This document shows positions 27,246 to 37,514 of a stretch of 64,000 nt of DNA, piece after piece. The position numbers and the translations under genes were made by a program. The DNA is from Phycisphaerales bacterium (GTDB taxonomy: Bacteria; Planctomycetota; Phycisphaerae; Phycisphaerales; UBA1924). How positions within the stretch are numbered: position 1 is the stretch's first letter; every line of letters begins with the position of its first letter. The notes beneath the pieces were generated by a model. The model had not been told where the DNA came from, searched no databases, and saw only the letters and a list, made by a program, of their open reading frames with translations. The stretch lies in the NCBI GenBank assembly GCA_040217175.1, contig JAVJNT010000001.1:62001-126000 (forward strand). The letters are read 5' to 3'.

Positions 27246-27665
27246 TTCGGTCCGTGTGCGGGTTTCGGCAGTCTGCCGATGAGCCCCGCGGAACCGCCTC
27301 TGCCATCGCTGCTTTGCCGTCCGGCTCCCGGATTCTCCGAGTCCAATTGGTGCCGTGTGAACGCCAATCGTTCGTTCGGCAGCCACAACACGGCCACTTG
27401 GCCTGGCGCGAACTGCAGCCAGAACAAGGTATTGGGCGCCGCGTCGACCTCCCGGTCGAACGGCGGCGCCGAAGTGCAGTCACCACGCTCGTACGCGGAA
27501 GGCCGATCCTCCACTCCTGCATGAGTCACAAGAGCAGGCAATCTCGGCCATTTTGCGGAAAAATTGCAACTTCGCCACAGTGGCCGGAGTACACACCAAC
27601 GAGCCCTCGTTTCGATGCGAGCGGTGGTGGGATATCGGACTTGGTTTGCTCTCGGGGAGGCTTGG
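27246..27665. other. Intergenic region before the propeller operon
   Basis: No gene is called here with confidence. A minus-strand frame from GTG 27529 toward the tRNA reads protein-like for ~60 residues (NTLFWLQFAPGQVAVLWLP) but runs into the tRNA before stopping, so it may be a decayed gene fragment. The last ~120 bp are locally A/T-richer (GCGGAAAAATTGCAACTTCG near 27560) and probably hold the promoter of the four-gene propeller operon. Confidence 0.4.
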
Positions 27666-30134
27666 ATGGAGACCGTCGTTCGTTGCGCGTCGATTGGACG
27701 TTGCTGGGCCATCGTTGCGGCGTTGGCGTGCGTGGCGGCGATGCCCTGGGCCTCGCTCGCATCACAAGATTGCGAGCCCGAGTGGACGCCCAACCTCTTT
27801 CTGCCTCCCGGTGTGAGTTCGGACGTCCGCGATGCCGTGGTGTGGGACGACGGCCGCGGCCCCGCGCTGTACGTAGCGGGCGAGTTCTTCTCGGCGGGGG
27901 GCACGTCGGCGTCGATGGTCGCCCGGTGGGACGGCCAGAGCTGGGAGTCGCTGACGAGCATCACGGGCAGCCAGTTGACGGGCGACGAGGTGCGCGCGCT
28001 TGCGGTGTTCGACGACGGCCGCGGCCCGGCCTTGTTTGCCGGCGGCGACTTCTTTCGCGCCGGTGGCCTGGACGCCAGCAGCCTGGCCCGGTGGGACGGC
28101 CGCGCGTGGCGGCCCGTCACGGGCCCCATCGGTGAGGGCGTAAACGGCATCGTCGATTGCCTCGTGGTGCACGTTGATGATGATGGCCCGGCGTTGTACG
28201 TGGGCGGCCAGTTCGACCGTGCGGGCGGTGTTTCGGCATCGAACGTCGCGCGGTGGGACGGCTCGGAATGGTCGCGCCTCGGCCCGGGCTTTGCCGCGGG
28301 CGTCGACGGACGCGTGCTGGCGTTGGAGTCGTTCGACGATGGAGACGGCGCCGACCTGTACGTGGGCGGCGTATTTACGTCGGCGACGGGGGCCGCCGGC
28401 GTGCGCTCGTTGGGCCGATGGGACGGCTCGGCCTGGTCCACCGTTGGGAGCGCACCGGATAGCACCGTCGCGGCATTGCATGCGACCGAACTCGACGGAA
28501 GCAGCGTCCTTGTCATCGGCGGTTCGTTCCAGCAGATCGGCGGGGTCGGTGCATCGCTCATCGCTCAGTTCGACGGGAGCGACTGGCGCCCGATCGGCGA
28601 CGGATTGGAAGGCGACGAGGTCCGCGCCATCCTGGAATTCGAGGACCAGCAAGGCCGCGTGCTCTTCGCGGGCGGATCGCTGGAACGGCCGGGCTCGCGC
28701 GGCGAGGACGTGGGCATCCTTGGCTGGGATGGTTCGCAATGGACGTCGCCGGAGGGTGGCGTGCAGCGGTCCGTCACTACGCTGACCGAGTTCGATGGGC
28801 GTCTATTCGCGGGCGGCCGATTCGAGTTCACCAGCCGCATGGCCCGCGTGAACAACGTGGCGACCTGGGGGCCGGGCGGATGGCGCTCGCTCGGCTCTGG
28901 GCTCCCACCGAGCACGGTCTTCGCGATGGCTCCGTTCGACCAGGGCGACGGGCCGGTCTTGTACGTGGGCGGGAGCCTCGAGTCGGTCGATGGCCAGCCC
29001 GCATTGCAGATCGCGCGATGGGACGGTTCTTCGTGGCTGTCGCCCTTGCCCGGCTTCGGGGGCCCGTTCACGCCGAGCGTCCGGGCACTGGCCACTTTCG
29101 ACGACGGCAGCGGCGAGGCGCTCTACGCGGGTGGTCGGTTTACGTCGGTGGGCAACCAGCAAGCGGTCAATAACGTCGCGCGCTGGGATGGTCGTGCGTG
29201 GAGCGTGGTGGGCGAGGGGCTCGACACGGACGTCTTGGCGTTCACCGTCCACGATGACGGGAGCGGTCCGAGCCTCTTCGCGGGCGGCGAGTTCCGGCGA
29301 TCGGGCAACGAGAAGGCACAAGCCGTGGCCCAGTGGACCGGCGATCGCTGGGCCCCGCTGGGGCCGACCAGTGCGCCTGGCATTGTCGGCGTGGTCGAAG
29401 CGCTCGCATCGTGGGGGGGCGACCTGTACGCCGGCGGACGGTTTCGTTCGGCGGGTGGCGTCGACGCGGTCAACATCGCACGGTGGGACGGCTCGGCCTG
29501 GTCGGCGGTTGCCGACGGGCTCGACGGGCAAGTGCATGCGTTGGCGGTGTTCGGGCCTCCCGGCGACGAGTCGCTGTACGCCGCGGGCGAATTCACGTTC
29601 TCAGGCACCGTTCGCCTCGACGGCGTGGCACGCTGGGACGGGACGCAGTGGCTCTCGGTCGACGGCGGCCTGAACGGCGACGCGAACGCGATGATCGTGC
29701 ACGACGACGGCGACGGGGCAGCACTCTACGTTGCTGGCCCGTTCGGCCAGGTTGGGCCTCCGGGGAGCCGGATTCCCGCCGGCGGGCTGGCGAAGTGGAC
29801 GGGCGATCGCTGGGAGGCGGTCGCGACCTTCGTCGACGGCGAGGTCTTCGCGCTTGCCGACTTTGCGTCGGGCTCGGAGTCGGCGCTCTATGCCGGTGGC
29901 TTCTTCGATGGGATCGACGGCGTGGTCTCGTCGCAGATCGCCCGGCGATCGTCGTGCGCCACCGTCTGCCCGGCGGACTTCGACGGTGATGGCTCGCTGA
30001 CGCTCTTCGACTTCCTGGCGTTCCAGAGCGCGTTCGACCTGGGCGAGCCAGCGGCGGACTTCGACGGCGACGGCGCTCTGACGTTGTTCGATTTCCTGGC
30101 GTTCCAGAGTGCATTCGCGGTGGGTTGCCCGTGA
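27666..30134 (+). CDS. Secreted propeller-type repeat protein with Gly-Cys dockerin tail (1 of 4)
   Basis: 822 residues from ATG 27666 with GGGGAGG upstream. The signal peptide ends at SLASQ. About a dozen repeats of roughly 50-60 residues follow, each with NVARWDGxxW, a Gly-rich turn, a DDGxGPALYVGG strand and FxxAGG, the style of delta-60/Kelch-like propeller blades. The C-terminus has two FDFL dockerin-type repeats (DFDGDGSLTLFDFLAF, twice) and ends VGCP. The repeats suggest a large, rigid surface-binding scaffold; ligand unknown. It heads four paralogues, and a 20-bp gap with AAGGAGG leads to the next. Confidence 0.85.
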   Translation: METVVRCASIGRCWAIVAALACVAAMPWASLASQDCEPEWTPNLFLPPGVSSDVRDAVVWDDGRGPALYVAGEFFSAGGTSASMVARWDGQSWESLTSITGSQLTGDEVRALAVFDDGRGPALFAGGDFFRAGGLDASSLARWDGRAWRPVTGPIGEGVNGIVDCLVVHVDDDGPALYVGGQFDRAGGVSASNVARWDGSEWSRLGPGFAAGVDGRVLALESFDDGDGADLYVGGVFTSATGAAGVRSLGRWDGSAWSTVGSAPDSTVAALHATELDGSSVLVIGGSFQQIGGVGASLIAQFDGSDWRPIGDGLEGDEVRAILEFEDQQGRVLFAGGSLERPGSRGEDVGILGWDGSQWTSPEGGVQRSVTTLTEFDGRLFAGGRFEFTSRMARVNNVATWGPGGWRSLGSGLPPSTVFAMAPFDQGDGPVLYVGGSLESVDGQPALQIARWDGSSWLSPLPGFGGPFTPSVRALATFDDGSGEALYAGGRFTSVGNQQAVNNVARWDGRAWSVVGEGLDTDVLAFTVHDDGSGPSLFAGGEFRRSGNEKAQAVAQWTGDRWAPLGPTSAPGIVGVVEALASWGGDLYAGGRFRSAGGVDAVNIARWDGSAWSAVADGLDGQVHALAVFGPPGDESLYAAGEFTFSGTVRLDGVARWDGTQWLSVDGGLNGDANAMIVHDDGDGAALYVAGPFGQVGPPGSRIPAGGLAKWTGDRWEAVATFVDGEVFALADFASGSESALYAGGFFDGIDGVVSSQIARRSSCATVCPADFDGDGSLTLFDFLAFQSAFDLGEPAADFDGDGALTLFDFLAFQSAFAVGCP

Positions 30135-30154
30135 TTCGGCAAGGAGGATTTGAG

Positions 30155-32686
30155 GTGATTCGATCTCACATGGCTCGCGCTGGTCTTGCTTCGCTCTGGT
30201 GCGTGTGTGCAGTGCTGGGTGCCCGTACCGCATTGGCGCTCCAGGATTGCGTGCCGGGCTGGGCCGACGGCGTGTTCTGCCAGCAGGGCACGGACGACCG
30301 CGTTAACGCGGCAGTAAGCGGTGCCGTTGGCTCGGGCGATTCCTTGCTCTACATCGGCGGTCGCTTCGATGCAGCGGGCTGCGCCGATACGCGCGCCATC
30401 GCGGCGTGGGACGGCCAAGAGTGGAGCGAGATAAGCGGCGGCGTCGCGGGCGAAGTGAACTCGATGATCGTCTTCGACGACGGGAGCGGCGCTGCGCTGT
30501 ACGTCGGCGGCAGCTTTGCCTCCGCCGGCGGCGTGCCCGCAGAGAACATCGCCCGGTGGGACGGGAATTCGTGGTCTTCTCTCGGCGGAGGCATCCAGGG
30601 CCGGGTCCTCGCGATGGCGATCTTCGACGACGGTCGTGGTCCCGCCCTGTACGCGGCCGGCGACTTCGGCACGGCTGACGGCCAGCCGGCCAACAACATC
30701 GCTCGCTGGAGCGGCACGCGCTGGGAGACCTTGGGCTCGGGCCTGACCAGCGCCGGCAGCGCGGGCGTGGGCGCGCTCGCCGTCTACGACGATGGCTCGG
30801 GCGAGGCCTTGTACGTTGGCGGCTCATTCACGCAGGCCGGCGGCAGGAGCGCCCAGAGCATCGCGCGATGGGACGGGCTCGCCTGGGATCGCGTGGGGTT
30901 CGGCACGACCGATTCGGTGGCGGCCTTGGAGGTCTACGACGACGGCTCCGGACCGGTGCTGTATGCGGGCGGCAACTTCTTCGTCATGTCGGGCGTGATC
31001 GCCGAGGGCATTGCCCGGTGGGATGGCAACTCGTGGTCGGCGCTTGGGTCGGGCATGGGCGTGGGCGTCAACGGATACGTTTCGTCGCTCCAGGTCTTTG
31101 AAGAAGACGGCGTGCCGGTGCTCATGGTCGGTGGAAACATGAATCGCGCGGGCGGCATGCCCGTCGCCGCGATTGCGCGTTGGGGCGCACTGGGGTGGTC
31201 GACGGTCGACAGCGGGCTGACGAAGACGCCCAGCCCGGCAATCGTCGAAGCCATGGTGGTGCACGATGACGGCGCCGGGCCTGCGCTCTTTGCCGTCGGG
31301 ACGAGCGATCGGGCCGGGGGCCAGGCCGTGCGCAACGTGGCGCGCTGGGACGGCGAATCGTGGAGCTCGGAGCGGACGCTTCCAACGGCTTTGAATGATT
31401 CCGTCGCCGCCTTCGAGGTGTTCGATGAGGGCGATGGGCTGCGACTGTTTGCCGGTGGAGACTTCGAGATCGGCGGGGCCGAGCCCTCGCAGGGCGTCGC
31501 CCGCTGGGACGGACAGGTGTGGTCGAGCGTGAAGGAAGAGAACGTCGAGGGCGTCGAGGGGATCGTCCGGGCGCTGGCCGTCTTCGATGATGGGTCCGGC
31601 TCGGCCCTGTACGTCGGGGGCGTGTTCAATCGCGCGGGCGAGCAGACCGCGCGCAACATTGCCCGCTGGGACGGCGAGGCCTGGACGCCCGTGGGGCAGG
31701 GGTTCGATGGACCGGTGCTTGCGCTTGCCGTCTACGACGACGGAACGGGCCCCGCGCTGTACGCGGGCGGTGACTTCGAGATGGCCGGACAAGAGACCGT
31801 CAGGAGCGTGGCGCGACTTGAGGACGGCGTCTGGCGCCCGCTGGTGGTCGACGGCGTCGCTGGCATGAACGACTTCGTGTCCGACATGCACGTCTTCGAC
31901 GACGGCCGTGGGCCGGGGCTGTTCATCACCGGCAGCTTCAACCAGGTCGGTGAGCAGGTGTTTGGCCGGATCGTGCGCTGGGACGGGACCGCGTGGTCCG
32001 GCCTCGAAGGACCGATGGGCGAGGGCCTCGACCGGTCGGGCTCGGGCGGCCTTGATGGCTTCGTGCTCGAGGTCTACGACGACGGCCGTGGCGATGCCCT
32101 GTACGTCGGCGGGGAGTTCGACCTCGCCGGCGGACGCGTGGTCAACCGCATCGCCCGTTGGGATGGCGTCGACTGGGAGCCACTGTCTGGACCGACCGAG
32201 ATCGGTGTCGGCGAGCGCTCTGTGATCTCGCTGCTCGCGTTCGACGATGGCTCGGGCGAGAAGCTGTACGCGGGTGGGTTGTTCCAGACCGCCGGAGGCA
32301 TCGCGGCCGGCAACATCGCCCGGTGGGACGGACTGCGGTGGGAGAGCATGCCTACCGCGACTGGGCCTGGGCTGGGGACCGGCCTCGACAGCGAGGTGTG
32401 GGCGTTGGCGGGCTACGACGCCGGCGACGGCGATCGCCTGTATGCGGGCGGTCGATTCACCCGGTCAACCGGCTCGCCCTCGGACTACACGGCCGTGTGG
32501 GTGGGTTGTCCGGGCCTGTGCATCGCGGACTTCGACGGCGACGGCGAATTGACGCTGTTTGATTTCCTCGAATTCTCCAACGCGTTCAGCTTCGGCGAGC
32601 CAAGGGCCGACCTGGACGGCGACGGCCGGTTTACGTTGTTCGATTTCCTCCTGTTCTCCAACGAGTTTGACGCGGGGTGCCCATGA
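30155..32686 (+). CDS. Secreted propeller-type repeat protein with Gly-Cys dockerin tail (2 of 4)
   Basis: 843 residues from GTG 30155, chosen because AAGGAGG lies 7 nt upstream; ATG 30170 is the alternative. The signal peptide ends TALALQ. The mature protein starts with a Cys-Pro-Gly segment (QDCVPGW) that all four paralogues share in some form (QDC...W). Blade repeats with IARWDGNSWSSLG and DDGSGEALYVGGSF continue to about residue 785. Two FDFL dockerin-like repeats follow, here read as LFDFLEFSNAF and LFDFLLFSNEF, and the end is AGCP. The TGA overlaps the next ATG. Confidence 0.85.
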   Translation: MIRSHMARAGLASLWCVCAVLGARTALALQDCVPGWADGVFCQQGTDDRVNAAVSGAVGSGDSLLYIGGRFDAAGCADTRAIAAWDGQEWSEISGGVAGEVNSMIVFDDGSGAALYVGGSFASAGGVPAENIARWDGNSWSSLGGGIQGRVLAMAIFDDGRGPALYAAGDFGTADGQPANNIARWSGTRWETLGSGLTSAGSAGVGALAVYDDGSGEALYVGGSFTQAGGRSAQSIARWDGLAWDRVGFGTTDSVAALEVYDDGSGPVLYAGGNFFVMSGVIAEGIARWDGNSWSALGSGMGVGVNGYVSSLQVFEEDGVPVLMVGGNMNRAGGMPVAAIARWGALGWSTVDSGLTKTPSPAIVEAMVVHDDGAGPALFAVGTSDRAGGQAVRNVARWDGESWSSERTLPTALNDSVAAFEVFDEGDGLRLFAGGDFEIGGAEPSQGVARWDGQVWSSVKEENVEGVEGIVRALAVFDDGSGSALYVGGVFNRAGEQTARNIARWDGEAWTPVGQGFDGPVLALAVYDDGTGPALYAGGDFEMAGQETVRSVARLEDGVWRPLVVDGVAGMNDFVSDMHVFDDGRGPGLFITGSFNQVGEQVFGRIVRWDGTAWSGLEGPMGEGLDRSGSGGLDGFVLEVYDDGRGDALYVGGEFDLAGGRVVNRIARWDGVDWEPLSGPTEIGVGERSVISLLAFDDGSGEKLYAGGLFQTAGGIAAGNIARWDGLRWESMPTATGPGLGTGLDSEVWALAGYDAGDGDRLYAGGRFTRSTGSPSDYTAVWVGCPGLCIADFDGDGELTLFDFLEFSNAFSFGEPRADLDGDGRFTLFDFLLFSNEFDAGCP

Positions 32687-35082
32687 TGGCCAGGATCACG
32701 ATGTTGCCCATGCGGGCGTTGCTCGCGTTGACGGTCGCCGCTGCGTTGGCGGCGCAGGCCGCTGCGCAGGACTGCACGCGCACGTGGGAGCACGCCGACT
32801 TTGCCATCGCAGGTCTGACAAACCTCGTCCGCGTCATGGTTCCGTGGGACGACGGCTCCGGTGAAGCGTTGTACGTCGGGGGCAGGTTCCAGGTGCCGGG
32901 CGATACCGAGTTCGTGGGCATCGCGCGCTGGGATGGGCAGGCGTGGACGCGGCTTGGTGAAGGCGTTAACGGCGAGGTCCGGTCGATGTGCGTCTACGAC
33001 GACGGGTCGGGACCAAGACTCGTCGTCGCCGGAGAGTTCTCTCGCGCCGGCGGCGCTCCGGCGGAGAACATCGCCCTGTGGGACGGAGACTCGTGGTCTC
33101 GCCTTGGCAGCGGCCTGAACGACTGGGTCAACGGCGTCACGGTCTTCGACGACGGGAACGGCGTCGCACTCTTCGCTGCCGGCCAGTTCGATCGCTCCGG
33201 CGGAACGCCGATGCAGTCGGTGGCTCGCTGGGACGGCCTGAGCTGGACGAACCTGGGCGAAGGCATCGACGGCGTAGCCACCTCGATTGCCACGTTCGAC
33301 GATGGTTCCGGGCTTGCGATGTACGTCGCAGGCGCGTTCGACATGGCCGGTACCGTTACGGCCAACGCCGTAGCGCGCTGGGACGGTCTGGAGTGGTCGG
33401 CCCTGGGCCTGGGCATCGATGGCCGAGTCGAGGCCCTGGCGGTCTACGACGACGGCGACGGTGCACTGCTGTACGCCGGCGGCCGGTTCGACGAAGCGGG
33501 TGGTGGATCCGTCGCCAACATCGCGAGTTGGGATGGCGCGACGTGGTCGGGTCTTGGTCCGGGCGTCGACGACGCCGTGTTCGCGCTGCACGTGCACGAT
33601 TCTGGCGGCGGCGATCGCTTGTACGCCGGCGGCGACTTCCTCGAGTCTGGTGGCACGCGACCAACGCGCGTGGGCGTGTGGAACGGACGCTTCTGGCTGC
33701 CCGCATCGTCCGGCGTTGACGATCGCGTGACGGCCTTTGCGAGCTTCGAGCACGACGGTCGGCCGGCGCTCTATGCCTGCGGGCTCTTCGGTCGGGCTGG
33801 CCAGACGGGCGCACAGCGCATTGCTCGCTTCCAAGACGGCTCGTGGTCGCCGCTGAACGAGGGATTGGGTGGCAATGCGGTGATCCGGGCGCTGCTTTCC
33901 AGCAGCGACGCCGATGGTCCGCTACTGATCGCCGGCGGGGAGTTTGCGTTCGCGGGCAGCACCGTGACCAACAACATCGGCGGATGGCGAGACGGCGCGT
34001 GGTCGCCGCTCGGGGCGGGCTTCGACGGACCGGTCGAAGTGCTGCTCGATTTCGACGACGGCTCGGGAAGCACGATCATCGCCGGCGGTGCGTTCTCGAC
34101 GGCCGACGGGCTGCCGGCCGCGAACGTCGCACGCTGGAACGGGACGACGTGGCTGCCGATGGGCGCCGGCCTGAACGGGCCCGTACAGGCCCTCATCGAA
34201 TTCGACGATGGCTCGGGCAGCGCGCTGTACGCCGCGGGCGAGTTCACGCAGTCAGGGGCGGCGGACGTTGCTCGCGTGGCTCGCTGGGACGGCCTGCAGT
34301 GGAGCCCCGTGGGCGGCGGTGCCAACGGCGGCGTGCACGCCCTTGCTGCCTTCGACGATGGGTCGGGGCCTCGGCTCATCGCGGGTGGCGAGTTCACGTT
34401 CATCGGCGACGCCGACGTCACGAACATCGCGCAATGGGACGGCGTCGAGTGGTCTCGGCTGCTGGGCGGTGTTAACGGCCCCGTCACGACGATGGAAGTC
34501 TTCGACGACGACGACGGGCTCGCGCTCTACGTCGGCGGGCAATTCAGCGTGGCGGGTGGACTCACGGCCCGCAACGTTGCTCGCTGGAGCGGACGATCGT
34601 GGACGCCGCTCGGGCCGGGGGTGACGGGCTCGAGCGAGGCCGTGCAGGCGATGCAGGGATGGGACAACGGCCTGTTCCCGGCCTTGGTCATCGCAGGCGA
34701 CTTCGACGAGCCTGGCGCCTTCGAGCGCGAGCGTATCGCCTACTGGTATCCATTCAGCTACGAGTTGTTCACGGGCGGCGCGAACGCCGTTATCCGTGCC
34801 CTGACGCTGCACGATGACGGCGGCGGCGAGGCCCTCTATGCGGGCGGCGAGTTCACCAAGCTCGGCAGCCTCGCGGCCCGGGCGATCGGCCGGTACGGCT
34901 GCGAGCCCGAGCCGTGCGTGGCCGACTTCGACGGCGACGGCGTGCTGACGCTGTTCGATTTCCTGGCGTTCCAGTCGGCGTTTGACTTGGGCGAAGCCCG
35001 GGCCGATCTCGACGGCGACGGAAGCCTGACCCTGTTCGATTTCCTTGCGTTCCAGACGGCCTTTTCGAGGGGATGCCCATGA
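32683..35082 (+). CDS. Secreted propeller-type repeat protein with Gly-Cys dockerin tail (3 of 4)
   Basis: 799 residues. The start is one of two consecutive ATGs (32683 or 32686), the first overlapping the upstream TGA as ATGA, so translation is coupled. A signal peptide ending AAAQ leads into QDCTRTW and then blade repeats (IARWDGQAWTRLG, DDGSGLAMYVAGAF, NVARWSGRSWTPLG). One blade departs from the pattern (YWYPFSYELFTGG, about residue 690). Two FDFL repeats close the protein, which ends RGCP. Like its neighbours it lacks any catalytic motif and is probably surface-displayed. Confidence 0.85.
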   Translation: MMARITMLPMRALLALTVAAALAAQAAAQDCTRTWEHADFAIAGLTNLVRVMVPWDDGSGEALYVGGRFQVPGDTEFVGIARWDGQAWTRLGEGVNGEVRSMCVYDDGSGPRLVVAGEFSRAGGAPAENIALWDGDSWSRLGSGLNDWVNGVTVFDDGNGVALFAAGQFDRSGGTPMQSVARWDGLSWTNLGEGIDGVATSIATFDDGSGLAMYVAGAFDMAGTVTANAVARWDGLEWSALGLGIDGRVEALAVYDDGDGALLYAGGRFDEAGGGSVANIASWDGATWSGLGPGVDDAVFALHVHDSGGGDRLYAGGDFLESGGTRPTRVGVWNGRFWLPASSGVDDRVTAFASFEHDGRPALYACGLFGRAGQTGAQRIARFQDGSWSPLNEGLGGNAVIRALLSSSDADGPLLIAGGEFAFAGSTVTNNIGGWRDGAWSPLGAGFDGPVEVLLDFDDGSGSTIIAGGAFSTADGLPAANVARWNGTTWLPMGAGLNGPVQALIEFDDGSGSALYAAGEFTQSGAADVARVARWDGLQWSPVGGGANGGVHALAAFDDGSGPRLIAGGEFTFIGDADVTNIAQWDGVEWSRLLGGVNGPVTTMEVFDDDDGLALYVGGQFSVAGGLTARNVARWSGRSWTPLGPGVTGSSEAVQAMQGWDNGLFPALVIAGDFDEPGAFERERIAYWYPFSYELFTGGANAVIRALTLHDDGGGEALYAGGEFTKLGSLAARAIGRYGCEPEPCVADFDGDGVLTLFDFLAFQSAFDLGEARADLDGDGSLTLFDFLAFQTAFSRGCP

Positions 35083-37514
35083 GTGCCCGCGGTTTCCGAT
35101 TCTTTCAGCGTTCACTGAACCGGGCGTGCGCCCCCGCGGCGGTCGTGGTCGTTCTGCTGTGCGCCGTATCGTCGGCCTCGGCGCAGGACTGCGAACCGGC
35201 CTGGGCCGAGGACGTCTTCGGCGTTCCCTACCTCGACGGTGACGTGCGCAGCCTCGCGAACTTCGATGGCGGGAGCGGGCCTCGTTTCTTCATGTCGGGC
35301 GTGTTCCAACAGGTCGGGTTCCAGCAGATCTCGAGGCTTGCCGTATGGGACGGACGGACGTGGTCGGCGTTGGGCGCGGGCGAGCCACAGATCGCCGAGG
35401 CGATGCTCGCGTTCGACGACGGGACCGGACCGGCTCTCTACTACGGTGCCTCTGTCGGCCTCGTCGACGGGCGGCAGACGAACAACATCGCCAGGTGGGA
35501 CGGATCCGAGTGGTCGCGTCTTGGCAGCGGCCTCGACGGCCGCGTCAACGCGATGGCCGTCTACGACGATGGGAGCGGGCCTGCGCTCTTCGTGGGTGGC
35601 GAGTTCCTGGTCGCTGGGGGTGAACTCGTCAATCGCATCGCCAAGTGGGACGGAGATCGCTGGCATCCGTTGGGCGAAGGCGTCTCCGGACGCGTCGAGA
35701 CGCTCGCGGTCTACGACGACGGCAGCGGTCCGGAGCTGTACGTCGGTGGTCGCTTCATCACGGCCGGACCCGAGATCGTCAACAACATCGCCAAGTGGGA
35801 CGGCACGAGCTGGGGCTTCCTCGACTTTGGCGTCAACGACGATGTCGGCGCCCTGGCCGTGTACGACGACGGATCGGGCGAGGCCCTGTACGTCGGCGGG
35901 GCCTTCTCTGAGGCCAGCGGCCAGCCCGCGGAGAACATCGCACGATGGGATGGCACGACCTGGGAAGAAGTCGGCGGCGGGGTCGATGGTGGTGTCGCGA
36001 CGCTCGAGGTCGTCCAAGGCGGTGACTCACCCGGTCTGTATGCGGGCGGCGGGTTCCGCGCCGCCAACGGCGAGATCGGGTTCGACTTCGTCGCACGCTG
36101 GACGGGGCAATGGGACCGCGTCGGCGAGGGCTTTAGCAACAGCGTCCAGGGACTGGAGACCTATGAAGGCGTCGACGGCCCCGAGTTGCACGCGTTCGGA
36201 TCGTTCTCTCGAAGCGGCGAGATCTTCTGCAATCGGATCGCTCAGTTCGACGGCGAAGCCTGGGCCCCGCCGTTCACGGGATTGCAGGCTACCGCGCTCG
36301 CACTCACCGTGCACGACGACGGCCAAGGATCCAAGCTTTATGCGGGCGGAGAGTTTCGTTCGGCTGGCCGGGCGGCGGGCTTGCGTATCGCGGCCTGGGA
36401 CGGCACCGAGTGGAGCGCGCTGGGCAGCGGCATGGACGGGAGCGTGGTGGCCCTCGCGTCGTTCGAGATGGACGGACGGCCCGTGCTCGTGGCCGGTGGC
36501 CCGTTCCGGAACGCCGGCGGCGTACCGGTCGAGCGCGTCGCGTCGTGGGACGGCCAGCAGTGGGAAGGCATGGGCGACGGCTTCTCGCGTGAGGTGGCCG
36601 ACCTGCACGTGTTCGTCGACGGCGATCTTTACGCTACGGGCGGGTTCCTCGAATCTGGGACGCAGGCCGTGAACGGCATCGCTCGGTGGACGGGCAGTGC
36701 CTGGGCTCCGCTGCAAGTCGGTTCCGAGATCGGCATCTCTGGCAGTGGCTTCGCACTCGAGACGTTCGACGACGGCGGGGGGCCGGCCCTCTACCTTGCC
36801 GGCCAGTTTTCGGCGGCAGGCGGCGTTGCGGCAACGAACATCGCACGGTGGGATGGTTCGGCTTGGTCGCCGCTGGGTTCGCCAGGATCCGAGGGCGTGA
36901 ACGGCGTGATCCGCGACTTGGCGGTCTACGACGATGGCAGCGGGCCGGCGCTCTACGTCGCGGGCCGCTTTACGTCGGCCGGCGGAGTCACGGTTGAGAA
37001 CGTTGCACGATGGGACGGCGCTTCCTGGTCAGCCTTGGGAACGGGCGGGCCCGACGACGACGTGTTCGGCTTGGGCGTCTTCGATGATGGTCGAGGCTCG
37101 CAGCTCTACGTCGCCGGAGACTTCGAAGAAGTCGACGGCCAGCCCTTCGCTCGGCTCGCGCGATGGAACGGGAGCGAGTGGTCTTCGGTCGACGGTGGCG
37201 TCGGAACCAGCCGACGCAACAACGGCCGGGTGATCACGACCTTCGACGACGGCGAGGGCGAGGCTTTGTACGTTTCTGGAACGTTCGGCTTCGTTGGTGA
37301 TCGTGTCGAGTCGGCATACCTCGGCAAGTGGCGCGGCTGTCCGACCACGTGCATCGCGGACTTCGACGGCGATGGATCGCTGACGCTATTCGATTTCCTC
37401 GCCTTCCAGTCCGCGTTCGACCTGGGTGATCTCCGGGCCGACCTCGACGGCGATGGATCACTGACGCTGTTCGACTTCCTCGAGTTCCAGTCGGCATTCG
37501 CCGTGGGGTGTTAG
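35079..37514 (+). CDS. Secreted propeller-type repeat protein with Gly-Cys dockerin tail (4 of 4)
   Basis: 811 residues, again starting inside the upstream stop (ATGA). The long n-region (MSARGFRFFQRSLNRACAP) precedes a signal helix ending SASAQ; the mature chain begins QDCEPAW. Blade repeats include NIARWDGSEWSRLG, DDGSGPALFVGGEF and NVARWDGASWSALG. The last 55 residues hold two FDFL repeats and the chain ends VGC, without the extra Pro seen in the three upstream members. It is the last gene of the operon and converges with the SRAP gene across 197 bp, where only weak hairpins are visible. Confidence 0.85.
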   Translation: MSARGFRFFQRSLNRACAPAAVVVVLLCAVSSASAQDCEPAWAEDVFGVPYLDGDVRSLANFDGGSGPRFFMSGVFQQVGFQQISRLAVWDGRTWSALGAGEPQIAEAMLAFDDGTGPALYYGASVGLVDGRQTNNIARWDGSEWSRLGSGLDGRVNAMAVYDDGSGPALFVGGEFLVAGGELVNRIAKWDGDRWHPLGEGVSGRVETLAVYDDGSGPELYVGGRFITAGPEIVNNIAKWDGTSWGFLDFGVNDDVGALAVYDDGSGEALYVGGAFSEASGQPAENIARWDGTTWEEVGGGVDGGVATLEVVQGGDSPGLYAGGGFRAANGEIGFDFVARWTGQWDRVGEGFSNSVQGLETYEGVDGPELHAFGSFSRSGEIFCNRIAQFDGEAWAPPFTGLQATALALTVHDDGQGSKLYAGGEFRSAGRAAGLRIAAWDGTEWSALGSGMDGSVVALASFEMDGRPVLVAGGPFRNAGGVPVERVASWDGQQWEGMGDGFSREVADLHVFVDGDLYATGGFLESGTQAVNGIARWTGSAWAPLQVGSEIGISGSGFALETFDDGGGPALYLAGQFSAAGGVAATNIARWDGSAWSPLGSPGSEGVNGVIRDLAVYDDGSGPALYVAGRFTSAGGVTVENVARWDGASWSALGTGGPDDDVFGLGVFDDGRGSQLYVAGDFEEVDGQPFARLARWNGSEWSSVDGGVGTSRRNNGRVITTFDDGEGEALYVSGTFGFVGDRVESAYLGKWRGCPTTCIADFDGDGSLTLFDFLAFQSAFDLGDLRADLDGDGSLTLFDFLEFQSAFAVGC

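Noticed and set aside
27227-27529. Small minus-strand gene next to tRNA-Val
   Set aside because: Its stop lies inside the tRNA and it ends in the well-known tRNA mistranslation type of sequence; part may be a gene remnant but it is not supported as a gene.
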